Shown here: in pieces, positions 43,591-51,657 of the stretch
Numbering within the stretch: position 1 is the stretch's first letter
Layout: every line of letters begins with the position of its first letter
Assembly (NCBI GenBank): GCA_947466585.1
Contig: CANIEU010000001.1
Span: 112,414-176,413 of the forward strand
Source of the DNA: Fibrobacterota bacterium
GTDB taxonomy: Bacteria > Fibrobacterota > Fibrobacteria > UBA11236
Length of the DNA: 64,000 nucleotides
Direction of reading: 5' to 3'
Notes under the pieces: model-generated
The model's input: only the letters and a program-made list of their open reading frames with translations
Told to the model about the DNA's origin: nothing
Database searches by the model: none
Position numbers and translations under genes: made by a program

Positions 43591-44780
43591 ATCCTCACCC
43601 CTCACCCCTGCCCCCCTCCACTCTCCTTCGCGCAAGCGATGAAGGAGAGTGGAAGGGGGTAAGAATCTTCGTGGGAACTGGGGAAGCTTCGGGCGACCGC
43701 ATTCTGGCGCTGTTGCTGCAAGGGCTCCGCGCCGAATTTCCCGGACTGGAACTGCGTGGGTTCGGCGGCCCTTTGTCCGCAGCCCAAGGTCTCGACTCCC
43801 CCTACCCCCTGTCGGATCTCGCCGTGAACGGCGTGGGGGATGTGCTGCGGAAGGGTTTATTCCTGTGGCGCACCCGCAAGGCCCTGCTGCGCCTGCTCGA
43901 ATCCTTCCGACCCGATCTGGTGCTGCTCGTCGATTACCCGGGCATGAACGTGCCGTTGGCACGTCGCGCCCGCACATTGGGCATTCCCGTACACTTCGTC
44001 GCGCCTCCGCAACTGTGGGCCTACCGGAACCCCTCCCGAAGGTATACGCGTATGCAACGCGACCTCGACCAAACCTCCTTCCAATTTCTGTTTCCTTTTG
44101 AGAAGGCCTCCTACCCGGATTGGAACGGGACAGTGACGCAAGGCCATTTCTTTCCGCTGCCCGCCTTTGAACCCACGTGCGGTACGCGGTTACTGCTCTG
44201 CCCGGGCAGTCGACGCGGTGTGTTGCGCCGAAACCTGCCGTTGTGGCTGACACGCGTGCGCGCTTTCTTCGGCACGCTGGAAGGCATGGACGTGCTGGTG
44301 CCGGATTATCTGGAAAAGGATGCGCGGGAGATCTGCGGCGAAGCGGTCGGGCCGCACGGGTTGGAAATCGTGACGGACAAAACACTGGCCTTCGCCCGGG
44401 CGGGGGCGGCCATCGCCTTTCCCGGAACCATGACGTTGGAACTTTTTCTGCAACGCATTCCGGTGCGCGTGTGGGCTGTGGTCGATCCGCTTACGTTGTG
44501 GGTGGGGAAACGCAAACTGCGGGGACCGCCTCACAGAAGGCTCGCCCTGCCCAGCGTGATTGCACAGGAACCGTTGCTGCCGGAGTGGGTCGGCACGGCG
44601 CGCGACTTCGGCCGCAATCCGCCGGAGATTCCGGGCGCGATTTCGGCATGGAATCCCGAAGCGGCCGACGCGCCGGTACACAAGGTTTGGTTGTTGATGG
44701 GGTCGGATCAGGGCGTACGCGAAGGCGTGGCGGCCTGCACAAAATTTCTAATGGGAAGAACTTCGATCAGCTCAGAATGA
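43587..44780 (+). CDS. lpxB: Lipid-A-disaccharide synthase, start uncertain
   Basis: Joins UDP-diacylglucosamine and lipid X in lipid A synthesis; peripheral, inner membrane. About 397 aa from GTG 43587. The conserved fold begins at VRIFVGTGEASGDRILALLL (codon 43659 onward), followed by LLVDYPGMNVPLARRA and FVAPPQLWAYR, all family-typical. The start is awkward: codons 43587-43658 read through a palindromic repeat and encode Pro/Ser-rich non-conserved sequence, while the conserved first codon at 43659 is GTA. A GTG at 43671 has the G-rich right arm as a possible Shine-Dalgarno but would remove part of the first strand. The 3' end overlaps the convergent TPM gene by 14 bp. Confidence 0.82.
   Translation: MNPHPSPLPPSTLLRASDEGEWKGVRIFVGTGEASGDRILALLLQGLRAEFPGLELRGFGGPLSAAQGLDSPYPLSDLAVNGVGDVLRKGLFLWRTRKALLRLLESFRPDLVLLVDYPGMNVPLARRARTLGIPVHFVAPPQLWAYRNPSRRYTRMQRDLDQTSFQFLFPFEKASYPDWNGTVTQGHFFPLPAFEPTCGTRLLLCPGSRRGVLRRNLPLWLTRVRAFFGTLEGMDVLVPDYLEKDAREICGEAVGPHGLEIVTDKTLAFARAGAAIAFPGTMTLELFLQRIPVRVWAVVDPLTLWVGKRKLRGPPHRRLALPSVIAQEPLLPEWVGTARDFGRNPPEIPGAISAWNPEAADAPVHKVWLLMGSDQGVREGVAACTKFLMGRTSISSE
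43612..43659. repeat. CT/AG-rich palindromic repeat spanning the lpxB start region
   Basis: A perfect 12-bp stem, CCACTCTCCTTC (43618-43629) with GAAGGAGAGTGG (43641-43652), is extended outwards by C-rich (43612-43617) and G-rich (43653-43659) arms with a one-base bulge; the loop is 11 nt. It is preceded by tandem CTCACCC units (43594-43607). The composition looks like a mobile intergenic repeat rather than coding sequence. Confidence 0.75.
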
Positions 44781-45285
44781 ACGGCGCATCGGGCAATTCG
44801 TTGCGATCCGCGTCACGGTTTTCTTCCGTCATCCGAAAATGTTCCGCGAGATGCGCGGCTACCCGTTCGATACCGGCGCGGAGCCCGTCTTCGAACCGAC
44901 CCGCGCGAAAATCCGCCTCCATGCCCTTGCAGATGTCTTCCCATCCCGCTTCCCCCACGGCATCATGGATGCCGCGATCCGCAACGATCTCCACATCGCG
45001 GTCTGCGAGTAGCAGATAGATCAGCACGCCGTTGTTGGCTTCGGTGTCCCAGACGCGCAGGTTCGAAAACACCTGCACCGCGCGTTCCCGTGCGGAGATG
45101 CCGGGTCGCAACAGCGGCAGGTGCAGCGACGCTTCCACCGCTAAACGGATTTCTCCGGTGTGACGTTTCTCGCTTGAAGTAACGACGGCGCCCAGACGCG
45201 CAAGCGCCTCGGCGGAAAGAACCTTGCGCAGGGCGCGAGGCCCCATAAATTCATGATGCAGCCAGCGGCGAAAATTCCAGTCCAT
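44767..45285 (-). CDS. TPM-domain protein (YgcG-like), cytoplasmic form
   Basis: 172 aa without a signal peptide. The N-terminal helix (DWNFRRWLHHEFMGPRALRKVL) leads into a TPM-like domain with HTGEIRLAVEASL, AVQVFSNLRVWDTEANNGVLIYLLLADRDVEIVADRGI and a helical end. The ATG at 45285 follows the larger TPM gene by 8 bp and is preceded by GGAGATC. The longer open frame upstream is Arg-rich and antisense-like in composition, so it is rejected as start. Family role is poorly known; TPM proteins occur with LemA, as here, possibly in membrane protein quality control. Confidence 0.75.
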   Translation of the reverse strand: MDWNFRRWLHHEFMGPRALRKVLSAEALARLGAVVTSSEKRHTGEIRLAVEASLHLPLLRPGISARERAVQVFSNLRVWDTEANNGVLIYLLLADRDVEIVADRGIHDAVGEAGWEDICKGMEADFRAGRFEDGLRAGIERVAAHLAEHFRMTEENRDADRNELPDAPFILS

Positions 45286-45293
45286 GTGATCTC

Positions 45294-46184
45294 CTACCAG
45301 TTTCCCGAGGCGCCGCCGCCTCCAAAAGAACCACCGCCGCCGCCGAAGCCACCGCCACCGCCGAAACCACCGCCGCCCCCCATGCCTCCAAAGCCGCCGC
45401 GTGAGCCGTGTGAATAAAAGCCGCCGCCACCCATACCGCCGAGGCCTGCAGCCAAGGTTCCCAAACCGAGGAGGCCGAACACCAACGCCAGAAACCCGAA
45501 AAGTGCGCCCAGAATGATCGAACCGAACAGGAGCCACGACAAAAATCCCACCACGGCTCCGGCACCGATCCCGCCGACTACGCGCCCCAAAATCGTGGGC
45601 AATACGAACACCGCGAAGGCTGCGGCGATCAGAAGCAACTGCAACAAGCCCCCGGGAGTGCCCCGGCGTGCGGGCGCTGCGGCCGCCGCAGGCAAGGGTT
45701 CCCCGTCGATGACCTTTACGGCCTGTTCCAGACCGGCGCGGATACCGCCGGGAAAATCGTTTTGCTGAAACAATGGCGTCACGGTTTCATCGAGAATGCG
45801 GTTCGCCACCGCGTCGGGAAGACTCCCTTCGAGGCCGTAGCCGACCTCGAAACGCATGGCGTGATCGTTCACGGCAACCACCATGAGAAGCCCATTGTCC
45901 TTTTTCTCGTGGCCGAGCTTCCACGCTTCGGCGACGCGCAAGGAGTACTGTTCGATGGCTTCGGGCCGTGTGGTGGGCACCACCAGCACCACGACCTGCG
46001 CACCTTTTTGCGCTTCCACGGCAGCCAGCCAACCTTCCAGTTCACCAGCCGATTGCTGGGAAAACACTCCGACCTGATCCACGACCCTGCCCGTAAGCGG
46101 CGGAACCGGCACAAGGTCGACGGCGGAGACCCCAACGGGAATCAACCCGCAGAGCACTGCCGCCAAAACGAGATTCCGGAACAA
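45294..46184 (-). CDS. TPM-domain membrane protein with glycine-rich tail
   Basis: 296 aa. Signal peptide (LVLAAVLCGLIPVGVSA), periplasmic TPM domain (~25-150; GRVVDQVGVFSQQSAGELEGWLAAVEAQKGAQVVVLVV, KKDNGLLMVVAVNDHAMRFEVGYGLEGSLPD), two or three transmembrane helices (~178-245), then a Gly/Phe/Ser-rich tail ending GGGGASGNW. This is the canonical YgcG layout. Between lemA (3 bp upstream) and the smaller TPM gene, so likely one operon. Confidence 0.88.
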   Translation of the reverse strand: MFRNLVLAAVLCGLIPVGVSAVDLVPVPPLTGRVVDQVGVFSQQSAGELEGWLAAVEAQKGAQVVVLVVPTTRPEAIEQYSLRVAEAWKLGHEKKDNGLLMVVAVNDHAMRFEVGYGLEGSLPDAVANRILDETVTPLFQQNDFPGGIRAGLEQAVKVIDGEPLPAAAAAPARRGTPGGLLQLLLIAAAFAVFVLPTILGRVVGGIGAGAVVGFLSWLLFGSIILGALFGFLALVFGLLGLGTLAAGLGGMGGGGFYSHGSRGGFGGMGGGGGFGGGGGFGGGGGSFGGGGASGNW

Positions 46185-46187
46185 GGA

Positions 46188-46835
46188 TTATTCCTTTTTC
46201 GCCGGCGCAGAGAAATCCACGGCGGGCGCATTCGAAACCGCCGCCTCATCCACCACCGTGAAATTGGCCTTGGCCGTGTAGCCGAAGATCTTAGCCGTCA
46301 GGTTGGTCGGGAAGGAACGCGTCAGAATGTTGTATTGCTTGACGGTCTCGATATACCGGCCGCGCGCGACGGTGATGCGGTTTTCGGTGCCTTCGAGTTG
46401 CGCCTGCAGGTCGCGGAAAAGGCCGTCGGCCTTGAGCTGCGGGTAATTCTCGGCAACCACCATGAGGCGCGAGAGCGCGCCTTTCATCTGGTTTTGCGCC
46501 GCCATGAACTTCGCCAAGGCGGCTTCGTCGTTCACGAGTTCAGGGGTGGCCTGTATCGAACCCACGCGGGCACGGGCCTCGGCGACGTCGGTAAAGACCT
46601 GGCTCTCGTGGGCGGCATAACCCTTCACCGTTTGAACGAGGTTCGGCACCAGGTCGGAACGGCGCTGGTATTGGTTGATGACTTCAGACCATTGCGATTT
46701 CACTTCTTCGTCCATCGCCTGAAAACGGTTGTAGCCGCAGCCCGTCAGGCTTGTCGAGAGGATCAACAGGGCGGCCGCTAGAACCAAGGTTTTGAGGGCG
46801 GCCATTTTATTGAGCGGGAATATGTTTGAGATCAT
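46188..46835 (-). CDS. lemA: LemA-family lipoprotein
   Basis: 215 aa. Type II signal peptide with lipobox LTGC, then the LemA helical domain: YNRFQAMDEEVKSQWSEVINQYQRRSDLVPNLVQTVKGYAAHE, LSRLMVVAENYPQLKADGLFRDLQAQLEGTENRITVARGRYIETVKQYNILTRSFPTNL. LemA proteins are mostly helical, surface or periplasmic, of unclear role, and often adjoin TPM genes. ATG 46835 has AGGAGCT about 8 nt upstream; the longer frame lacks a signal. First gene of a three-gene minus-strand operon, divergent from the glycosyltransferase gene. Confidence 0.9.
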   Translation of the reverse strand: MISNIFPLNKMAALKTLVLAAALLILSTSLTGCGYNRFQAMDEEVKSQWSEVINQYQRRSDLVPNLVQTVKGYAAHESQVFTDVAEARARVGSIQATPELVNDEAALAKFMAAQNQMKGALSRLMVVAENYPQLKADGLFRDLQAQLEGTENRITVARGRYIETVKQYNILTRSFPTNLTAKIFGYTAKANFTVVDEAAVSNAPAVDFSAPAKKE

Positions 46836-46958
46836 CGGGAGCTCCTGGCTGGGTAGGCACGTTGTTCCCCATAAGATACGTCGACCGTGGTTGCCAAGGT
46901 AGGACCAGGGGGGAGCAGGCAAACAAAGGTCGGCGGGGGTCTACTATGTTTCTGCCGC

Positions 46959-48188
46959 ATGACAACCAAGCCCTTGACCGCACTGGATTGCAACGAATTT
47001 TGGAGCCCGTCGGGCGGGGGCGTGCGCCGCTACCATCTGGAGAAGATGGCCTTCTTCCGCAAACAGAACGCCGATACCGTGCGTCACATCATGGTGATGC
47101 CCGGGCCGGAGGCCCGTACCGAACAAACCGGGCCCGACACGTACATCGAACATGTTCCCGCGTTCAAGTTTCCCGGCAATTGGGAATATCGCCTTTGCCC
47201 TTCCACCCGTGCACTGCGGGCGGTGATTCTGCGCCATCGGCCCGATGTGATCGAAGTCGGCAGCCCGTACCTGCTTCCGGGACGCATCCTTTCCATCGTA
47301 GACGAACTGCCGGAAGCGGACCGCCCCCGCATCGTGGGATTTTGGCATTCGGATTTTCCGGTTACCTACGTGGGCCGGTTCTTCGCGCGCTTCAGTCGCA
47401 TGCTCGGTGGAATGACCGAGGCGATGGCCTGGATGTACGCGCGCCGCCGCTACAATCGCATGGATGCGATTCTCGTGCCCAGCCGCCTGATTCTGGAGCG
47501 ACTGCGCCTCAACGGCCTGCAGAACCTGCACCATGTTCCCCTCGGGGTGGATTCGCGTACGTTCACTCCTGCCGCGCTTGACGAGTCCCGCGTGGCCGAC
47601 CTGAAGGCGGGCATGCCCGGTCGGCTGACGATTTTTTTCGGTCACCGATTCGCGGAAGAAAAAGGCCTGCGCACCTTTCTGAAAGCCTATCCGGAAATCT
47701 GCGCGCGTCTCGGGCACGAACCCGCCGTGGTATTCGCAGGCACGGGTCCCGACCTCGATCTGGTGCAGGCGGCTGTGAAGGCGAACGCGCATATGCGCTA
47801 CATCGGTTTTGTCCGCAGCCCGCAGGAGATGGCGGCATGGTACGCCTCGTGCCATATGGGCCTGGCGCTCAGCGGCTGGGAAACCTTCGGGCTTTCCATT
47901 CTCGAAGCGATGGCCTGCGGACAGATTCTGATCGGCGTCAATCAGGGAGCAGCGCGCGAACACATCGAAGACAGCGCCGGAAACGGCGGCGCGGGCCTCA
48001 CGATTCCGGTAGCCGACCCCAAAGCATTGGCGGAAGCGGTGGAGAAATTGTGGAACGACCGAGGCTCTTGGCAGGAACGCTCGCGCAAGGCCGTGGCTTA
48101 TGCGCAACGGTTGACGTGGGAGCGGTGCTTTGAACGCGAAGTGGAGATCTACAGGAATTTGGCCACTCGAGGTTCAAATGAGAAATGA
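46959..48188 (+). CDS. GT4-type glycosyltransferase
   Basis: 409 aa, GT-B fold. N-terminal acceptor domain with the glycine motif SPSGGGVRRYHLEKM; C-terminal donor domain with RLTIFFGHRFAEEKGLRTFLKAYPEI, VVFAGTGPDLD, IGFVRSPQEMAAWYASCHMGLALSGWETFGLSILEAMACG, the E-x(7)-E retaining motif of family 4. Likely transfers a sugar to a cell-surface glycan or lipid; donor and acceptor unknown. TACTAT (46942) lies just upstream of the ATG. The last codons and stop are made by the left arm of heptamer element B. Confidence 0.87.
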   Translation: MTTKPLTALDCNEFWSPSGGGVRRYHLEKMAFFRKQNADTVRHIMVMPGPEARTEQTGPDTYIEHVPAFKFPGNWEYRLCPSTRALRAVILRHRPDVIEVGSPYLLPGRILSIVDELPEADRPRIVGFWHSDFPVTYVGRFFARFSRMLGGMTEAMAWMYARRRYNRMDAILVPSRLILERLRLNGLQNLHHVPLGVDSRTFTPAALDESRVADLKAGMPGRLTIFFGHRFAEEKGLRTFLKAYPEICARLGHEPAVVFAGTGPDLDLVQAAVKANAHMRYIGFVRSPQEMAAWYASCHMGLALSGWETFGLSILEAMACGQILIGVNQGAAREHIEDSAGNGGAGLTIPVADPKALAEAVEKLWNDRGSWQERSRKAVAYAQRLTWERCFEREVEIYRNLATRGSNEK

Positions 48189-48307
48189 GAAATAAGAAAT
48201 GAACGGCGAAAAATCTCAATGCCAAACGTCAACGGACTTATTTTAAAATCTGTTCGACTCATTTTCTTGCTTCCCTTTTCTCATTCTTCATTTCTCATTT
48301 CTCATTT
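48176..48307. repeat. Heptamer-array inverted repeat B
   Basis: The left arm is AAATGAG, AAATGAG, AAATAAG, AAATGAA (48176-48203). The right arm is CTCATTC, TTCATTT, CTCATTT, CTCATTT (48280-48307), which reads AAATGAG, AAATGAG, AAATGAA, GAATGAG on the minus strand. The loop is 76 nt. The stop codon TGA of the glycosyltransferase (48186-48188) is inside the left arm and the next gene starts 3 nt after the right arm, so the element is essentially the whole intergenic space. Confidence 0.9.
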
Positions 48308-48310
48308 CCT

Positions 48311-49249
48311 ATGATCCCCAATCGCCTCATCTTCATCTGGTTCGGCAGCGCTTTTCCATATGGCAATCTGCTCGCCCTGCGTTCGGCGCGGCGGTGGTTC
48401 AAGCCCGAAGAGATATTGCTGATCGTGGACGATCCGGAAGGCATTCGGGAGAAGATCGAAGACTGCGCAGACTGGCCGGAGCTTCGACTCGCTCGCGCCG
48501 ATGCAGCCTGGTTTCGGGGCCTCCCCCATATTTCCGCGATCGCGACGGAACTCTTCGCCGAAAATCTTTCGCCGGCCAGCAAGGCCAATCTGATCCGCCT
48601 CGCGGCGTTGTACGACCTCGGCGGCGTGTATCTCGACTTCGATACCATCACGGTCGCCGATCCGGCTCCGCTGCTCGCGAAATCCGGGTTCTGCGGCACG
48701 GAGCCGCTCGCCTTGCCCGCCGATCTGTTCCGCAGCGCGAATCCGCTGCGCTGGATCGCCGCGGGCCTGCGACTTGCCGCCCGTCAAGCTCTGGCCTACC
48801 CGCCGGGCGGTTGGCGCGTGTTCCGGGTCATCGAAGGTCTGTATCCGGCCGCCGCTAACAACGCGGTGATCGGCGCAGAGGCCGGACATCCCTTTCTGGA
48901 AACCTGTTTCCGCCTGATGGCCGCGCTCCCGCCTGCCGAGCGCCTGAAGCGCTTCCGCCTCGGCACGCATTTGCTGCAACGCGCGGTAAAAACGACCGCG
49001 CCAGATTCCCGCCACGGATTCGACGTGATGCCGGTCTCGACCTTTTATCCCCTCGGACCCGAAATCGCCACGCATTGGTTCAAGCCGGGGACGGCCCGCG
49101 GGCTCGATGCGATGCTGCGCCCCGATACGGTGATCGTGCATTGGTACAACTCGGTGGAGAGCCGTTTGGGGGGCAAGGCGCTGACGCGGGAATGGGTGGC
49201 GGCGCATCCGGACACAGCCTTCGCGGAGATGGTGCGACGGTATTGTTGA
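48311..49249 (+). CDS. DXD-type glycosyltransferase (GT32-like)
   Basis: 312 aa. It begins with MIPNRLIFIWFGSAFP, the start typical of the glycosyltransferase sugar-binding/DXD family, and has ANLIRLAALYDLGGVYLDFDTI with the metal-binding D-x-D near residues 115-117. The C-terminal VIVHWYNSVESRLGG also fits family 32 (H-x-W-x-x-S-W-like). Expected to add a hexose to a surface glycan; substrate unknown. It probably works with the GT4 enzyme upstream, although the heptamer hairpin separates them. Confidence 0.85.
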   Translation: MIPNRLIFIWFGSAFPYGNLLALRSARRWFKPEEILLIVDDPEGIREKIEDCADWPELRLARADAAWFRGLPHISAIATELFAENLSPASKANLIRLAALYDLGGVYLDFDTITVADPAPLLAKSGFCGTEPLALPADLFRSANPLRWIAAGLRLAARQALAYPPGGWRVFRVIEGLYPAAANNAVIGAEAGHPFLETCFRLMAALPPAERLKRFRLGTHLLQRAVKTTAPDSRHGFDVMPVSTFYPLGPEIATHWFKPGTARGLDAMLRPDTVIVHWYNSVESRLGGKALTREWVAAHPDTAFAEMVRRYC

Positions 49250-49412
49250 GGGATTCGGGAGGGTGATCCGGAGTCCCGCCCGACTGCTCTTTGGGTTACT
49301 TTTCCGCACTGAATGAATCTTTGAAACGTCCTGCCAGAGAGCATGTGATACAGCCTGTGATACGGCCAGTGTTGCGGCCTTCGGGGTTGCTTAAGATACG
49401 GGAGATCTTCCG

Positions 49413-50600
49413 ATGAAAACCAAAGGAAACGTGCGAATGAAAAAGTCGATTGCGACGCTTGCGACGATTTCCAAGATTGCACTTGGCCTCGCCGCCCTCC
49501 TCGCCCTTCCCCTCGCGGGTTGCGGCAAAAAAGCCGACTCCAATGAAATTCTGATCGGCGAATACGGTGCGCTCACCGGCTCCATCGCCAGCTTCGGGCA
49601 GAGCACCCACAAAGGCATCACCCTCGCCATCGAAGAGATCAACGCGAGTGGCGGCGTACTCGGCAAAAAAATCCGCCTCGTCACCGAAGACGATCAGGGC
49701 AAACCCGAAGAAGCCCTCACCGCCGTCACCAAGCTCATCAGCAAAGACCGCGTGTCCGCGCTCCTTGGCGAGTTCGCCTCGTCGAACAGCCTCGCCGCGG
49801 CACCCATGGCGCAAAGCAGCGGTATCCCGATGGTATCGCACGGTTCGACCAATCCCAAAGTCACGCAGGTCGGCGACTACATCTTCCGCGTCTGCTTCAT
49901 CGACCCCTTCCAGGGGCAGGTGATGGCGAAGTTCGCGCACAACTCCCTCAAGCTTGGTCACGTGGCGATTCTGCGCGACGTGAAGAGCGATTACTCGGTG
50001 GGCCTGGCCGACTACTTCACGCAGAACTTCGTAGCCGCAGGCGGCGCGATTGCGGGTGACGAAAGCTACAGTGCGGGCGACAAGGATTTCAACGCCCAGC
50101 TGACCTCACTGATCGCGAAGAAGCCCGAAGCCTTGTTTATTCCCGGCTATTATACCGAGGTCGGTCTGATCGCACGGCAGGCGCGGCGTTTGGGCTTCAC
50201 GGGCGCGCTGCTCGGCGGCGACGGCTGGGACAGCGAGAAGCTGTGGGAGATCGGCGGCGACGCGTTGAACAACGGGTATTTCTCCAACCACTATTCGGTG
50301 GACAACCCCGCCCCCGAGATCCGCGCCTTCGTGGAGAAGTTCAAAGCCCACAATCAGGGTGAGGCGCCCGACGCGCTTGCAGCGCTCGGCTACGACGCGA
50401 CCCGCGTGCTGGTCGACGCCATCCGCCGTGCGGGTTCCGACAAACCTTCCGCCATCCGCGACGCGCTGGCGCAGACCAAGGACTTCCCCGGCATCACCGG
50501 CAACATCACACTCAACGCCCAACGCGACGCGGTAAAATCCGCTGTCGTCCTAGAAGTCAAGGACGGCAAGTTCCTGTATAAGGAGACGGTTGCGCCATAA
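49413..50600 (+). CDS. livK: Branched-chain amino-acid ABC transporter substrate-binding lipoprotein
   Basis: 395 aa. Lipoprotein signal peptide with lipobox LAGC (near residue 37) and then the type I periplasmic-binding fold of LivJ/LivK: EILIGEYGALTGSIASFGQSTHKGITLAIEEINASGGVLGKKI, LIFIPGYYTE-like sequence (EALFIPGYYTEVGLIARQAR), GDGWDS and LGYDATRVLVDAIRRAG. The exact ligand is inferred (Leu/Ile/Val or a related compound). ATG 49413 is preceded by CGGGAGA; ATG 49437 is a second option. First gene of livKHMGF; separated from livH by heptamer element C. Upstream, 49343-49377, GTGATACNGCC-like units are repeated. Confidence 0.88.
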   Translation: MKTKGNVRMKKSIATLATISKIALGLAALLALPLAGCGKKADSNEILIGEYGALTGSIASFGQSTHKGITLAIEEINASGGVLGKKIRLVTEDDQGKPEEALTAVTKLISKDRVSALLGEFASSNSLAAAPMAQSSGIPMVSHGSTNPKVTQVGDYIFRVCFIDPFQGQVMAKFAHNSLKLGHVAILRDVKSDYSVGLADYFTQNFVAAGGAIAGDESYSAGDKDFNAQLTSLIAKKPEALFIPGYYTEVGLIARQARRLGFTGALLGGDGWDSEKLWEIGGDALNNGYFSNHYSVDNPAPEIRAFVEKFKAHNQGEAPDALAALGYDATRVLVDAIRRAGSDKPSAIRDALAQTKDFPGITGNITLNAQRDAVKSAVVLEVKDGKFLYKETVAP

Positions 50601-50601
50601 A

Positions 50602-50744
50602 GAATGAGAAATGATGAATGAGAAATGAGAAAAGAACACGGGTCGACTGCCAAACTGGTCTCTGCGCAGTTCCCAGCTGTTTCAACACTCACCGCCTGAT
50701 TCCGAGCTTATCTCTCATCATTTCTCATTTCTCATTCATCATTC
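50602..50744. repeat. Heptamer-array inverted repeat C
   Basis: The left arm is GAATGAG, AAATGAT, GAATGAG, AAATGAG, AAAAGAA (50602-50636). The right arm on the minus strand is GAATGAT, GAATGAG, AAATGAG, AAATGAT (50744 to 50717). One register gives a perfect 21-bp stem, 50612-50632 with 50721-50741; the loop is 88 nt in that register. The element fills the gap between livK (stop ends at 50600) and livH (start 50749). Its heptamers are the same as in element B. Confidence 0.9.
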
Positions 50745-50748
50745 CCCT

Positions 50749-51657
50749 ATGACCGTCTTTCTCCAGCAACTTCTCAACGGCCTCTCGCTCGGCAGCATCT
50801 ACGCCCTGGTCGCGCTCGGTTACACCATGGTGTATGGCGTGCTGCGCCTGATCAACTTTGCGCACGGCGACGTTTACATGCTGGGGGCCTTCGCGGGCTA
50901 CTACACCAGCCGCCTGCTCCATGGCCATCTCGGTGCCGCCGGCGGAGGACTGGTCGAAGCAGGCATCATCCTCATGGTCTCCATGGTGGCGTGCGCCGGA
51001 GTGGGTATGCTCATCGAACGCCTCGCCTATCGTCCCGTGCGACGGGCCTCTCGCCTGACCATTCTCATCGTCGCCATCGGCGTCTCGCTCCTCATTGAAA
51101 ACGTTGCGCAGATGGTGTTCGGCGCCGAGCCGAAGTTCTTCCCGCAGATCATTCCGGAAAAACGCTTCGACTGGGCAGGCGTGGTCTTCACCAATCAACA
51201 AATCCTCGTGCTCGCCACCGCCGTGGTGCTGATGATCGGCCTCACGCTGTTCATCCGTCGCACCCGCACCGGCAAGGCCATGCGTGCCGTGGCCCACAAC
51301 CCCGACGCCGCACGCCTGATGGGCGTCAATGTCAATTTCATCATCAGCCTCACCTTCGCGATCGGCTCCGCGCTCGCCGCCGCGGGAGGCATCCTCGTCT
51401 CGCTCAACCAGCCCGGCATCGATCCGCTGATGGGATTGATGACCGGTATCAAGGCCTTTGTCGCGGCCGTGCTCGGCGGCATCGGCAGCATTCCCGGCGC
51501 CGTGCTCGGCGGTCTTCTGCTCGGCATGGCGGAAACCTTCGTGGCGGGCTACGGCTCCTCTACCTACCGCGATGCCATCGCCTTTCTCATTCTCATCGTC
51601 ATCCTGCTGCTGAAGCCCGCCGGGCTTTTGGGCAAGGGCCAAGTGGAGAAGGTGTGA
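50749..51657 (+). CDS. livH: Branched-chain amino-acid ABC transporter permease LivH
   Basis: Membrane permease of 302 aa, about eight helices. Family hallmarks: FLQQLLNGLSLGSIYALVALGYTMVYGVLRLINFAHGDVYMLGAF at the N-terminus, RTGKAMRAVAHNPDAARLMGVNVNFIISLTFAIGSALAAAGGIL (the EAA-like loop) and KAFVAAVLGGIGSIPGAVLGGLLLG. It overlaps livM by GTGA and lies immediately after heptamer element C. Confidence 0.93.
   Translation: MTVFLQQLLNGLSLGSIYALVALGYTMVYGVLRLINFAHGDVYMLGAFAGYYTSRLLHGHLGAAGGGLVEAGIILMVSMVACAGVGMLIERLAYRPVRRASRLTILIVAIGVSLLIENVAQMVFGAEPKFFPQIIPEKRFDWAGVVFTNQQILVLATAVVLMIGLTLFIRRTRTGKAMRAVAHNPDAARLMGVNVNFIISLTFAIGSALAAAGGILVSLNQPGIDPLMGLMTGIKAFVAAVLGGIGSIPGAVLGGLLLGMAETFVAGYGSSTYRDAIAFLILIVILLLKPAGLLGKGQVEKV

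Noticed and set aside
49343-49377. GTGATAC-containing repeats before livK as an operator
   Set aside because: Only two imperfect copies, no dyad symmetry, and no well-spaced promoter beside them; noted in the livK entry only.
48176-50744. Possible CRISPR arrays in the heptamer repeat gaps
   Set aside because: Units are 7 nt and contiguous without spacers, and no cas genes lie nearby.
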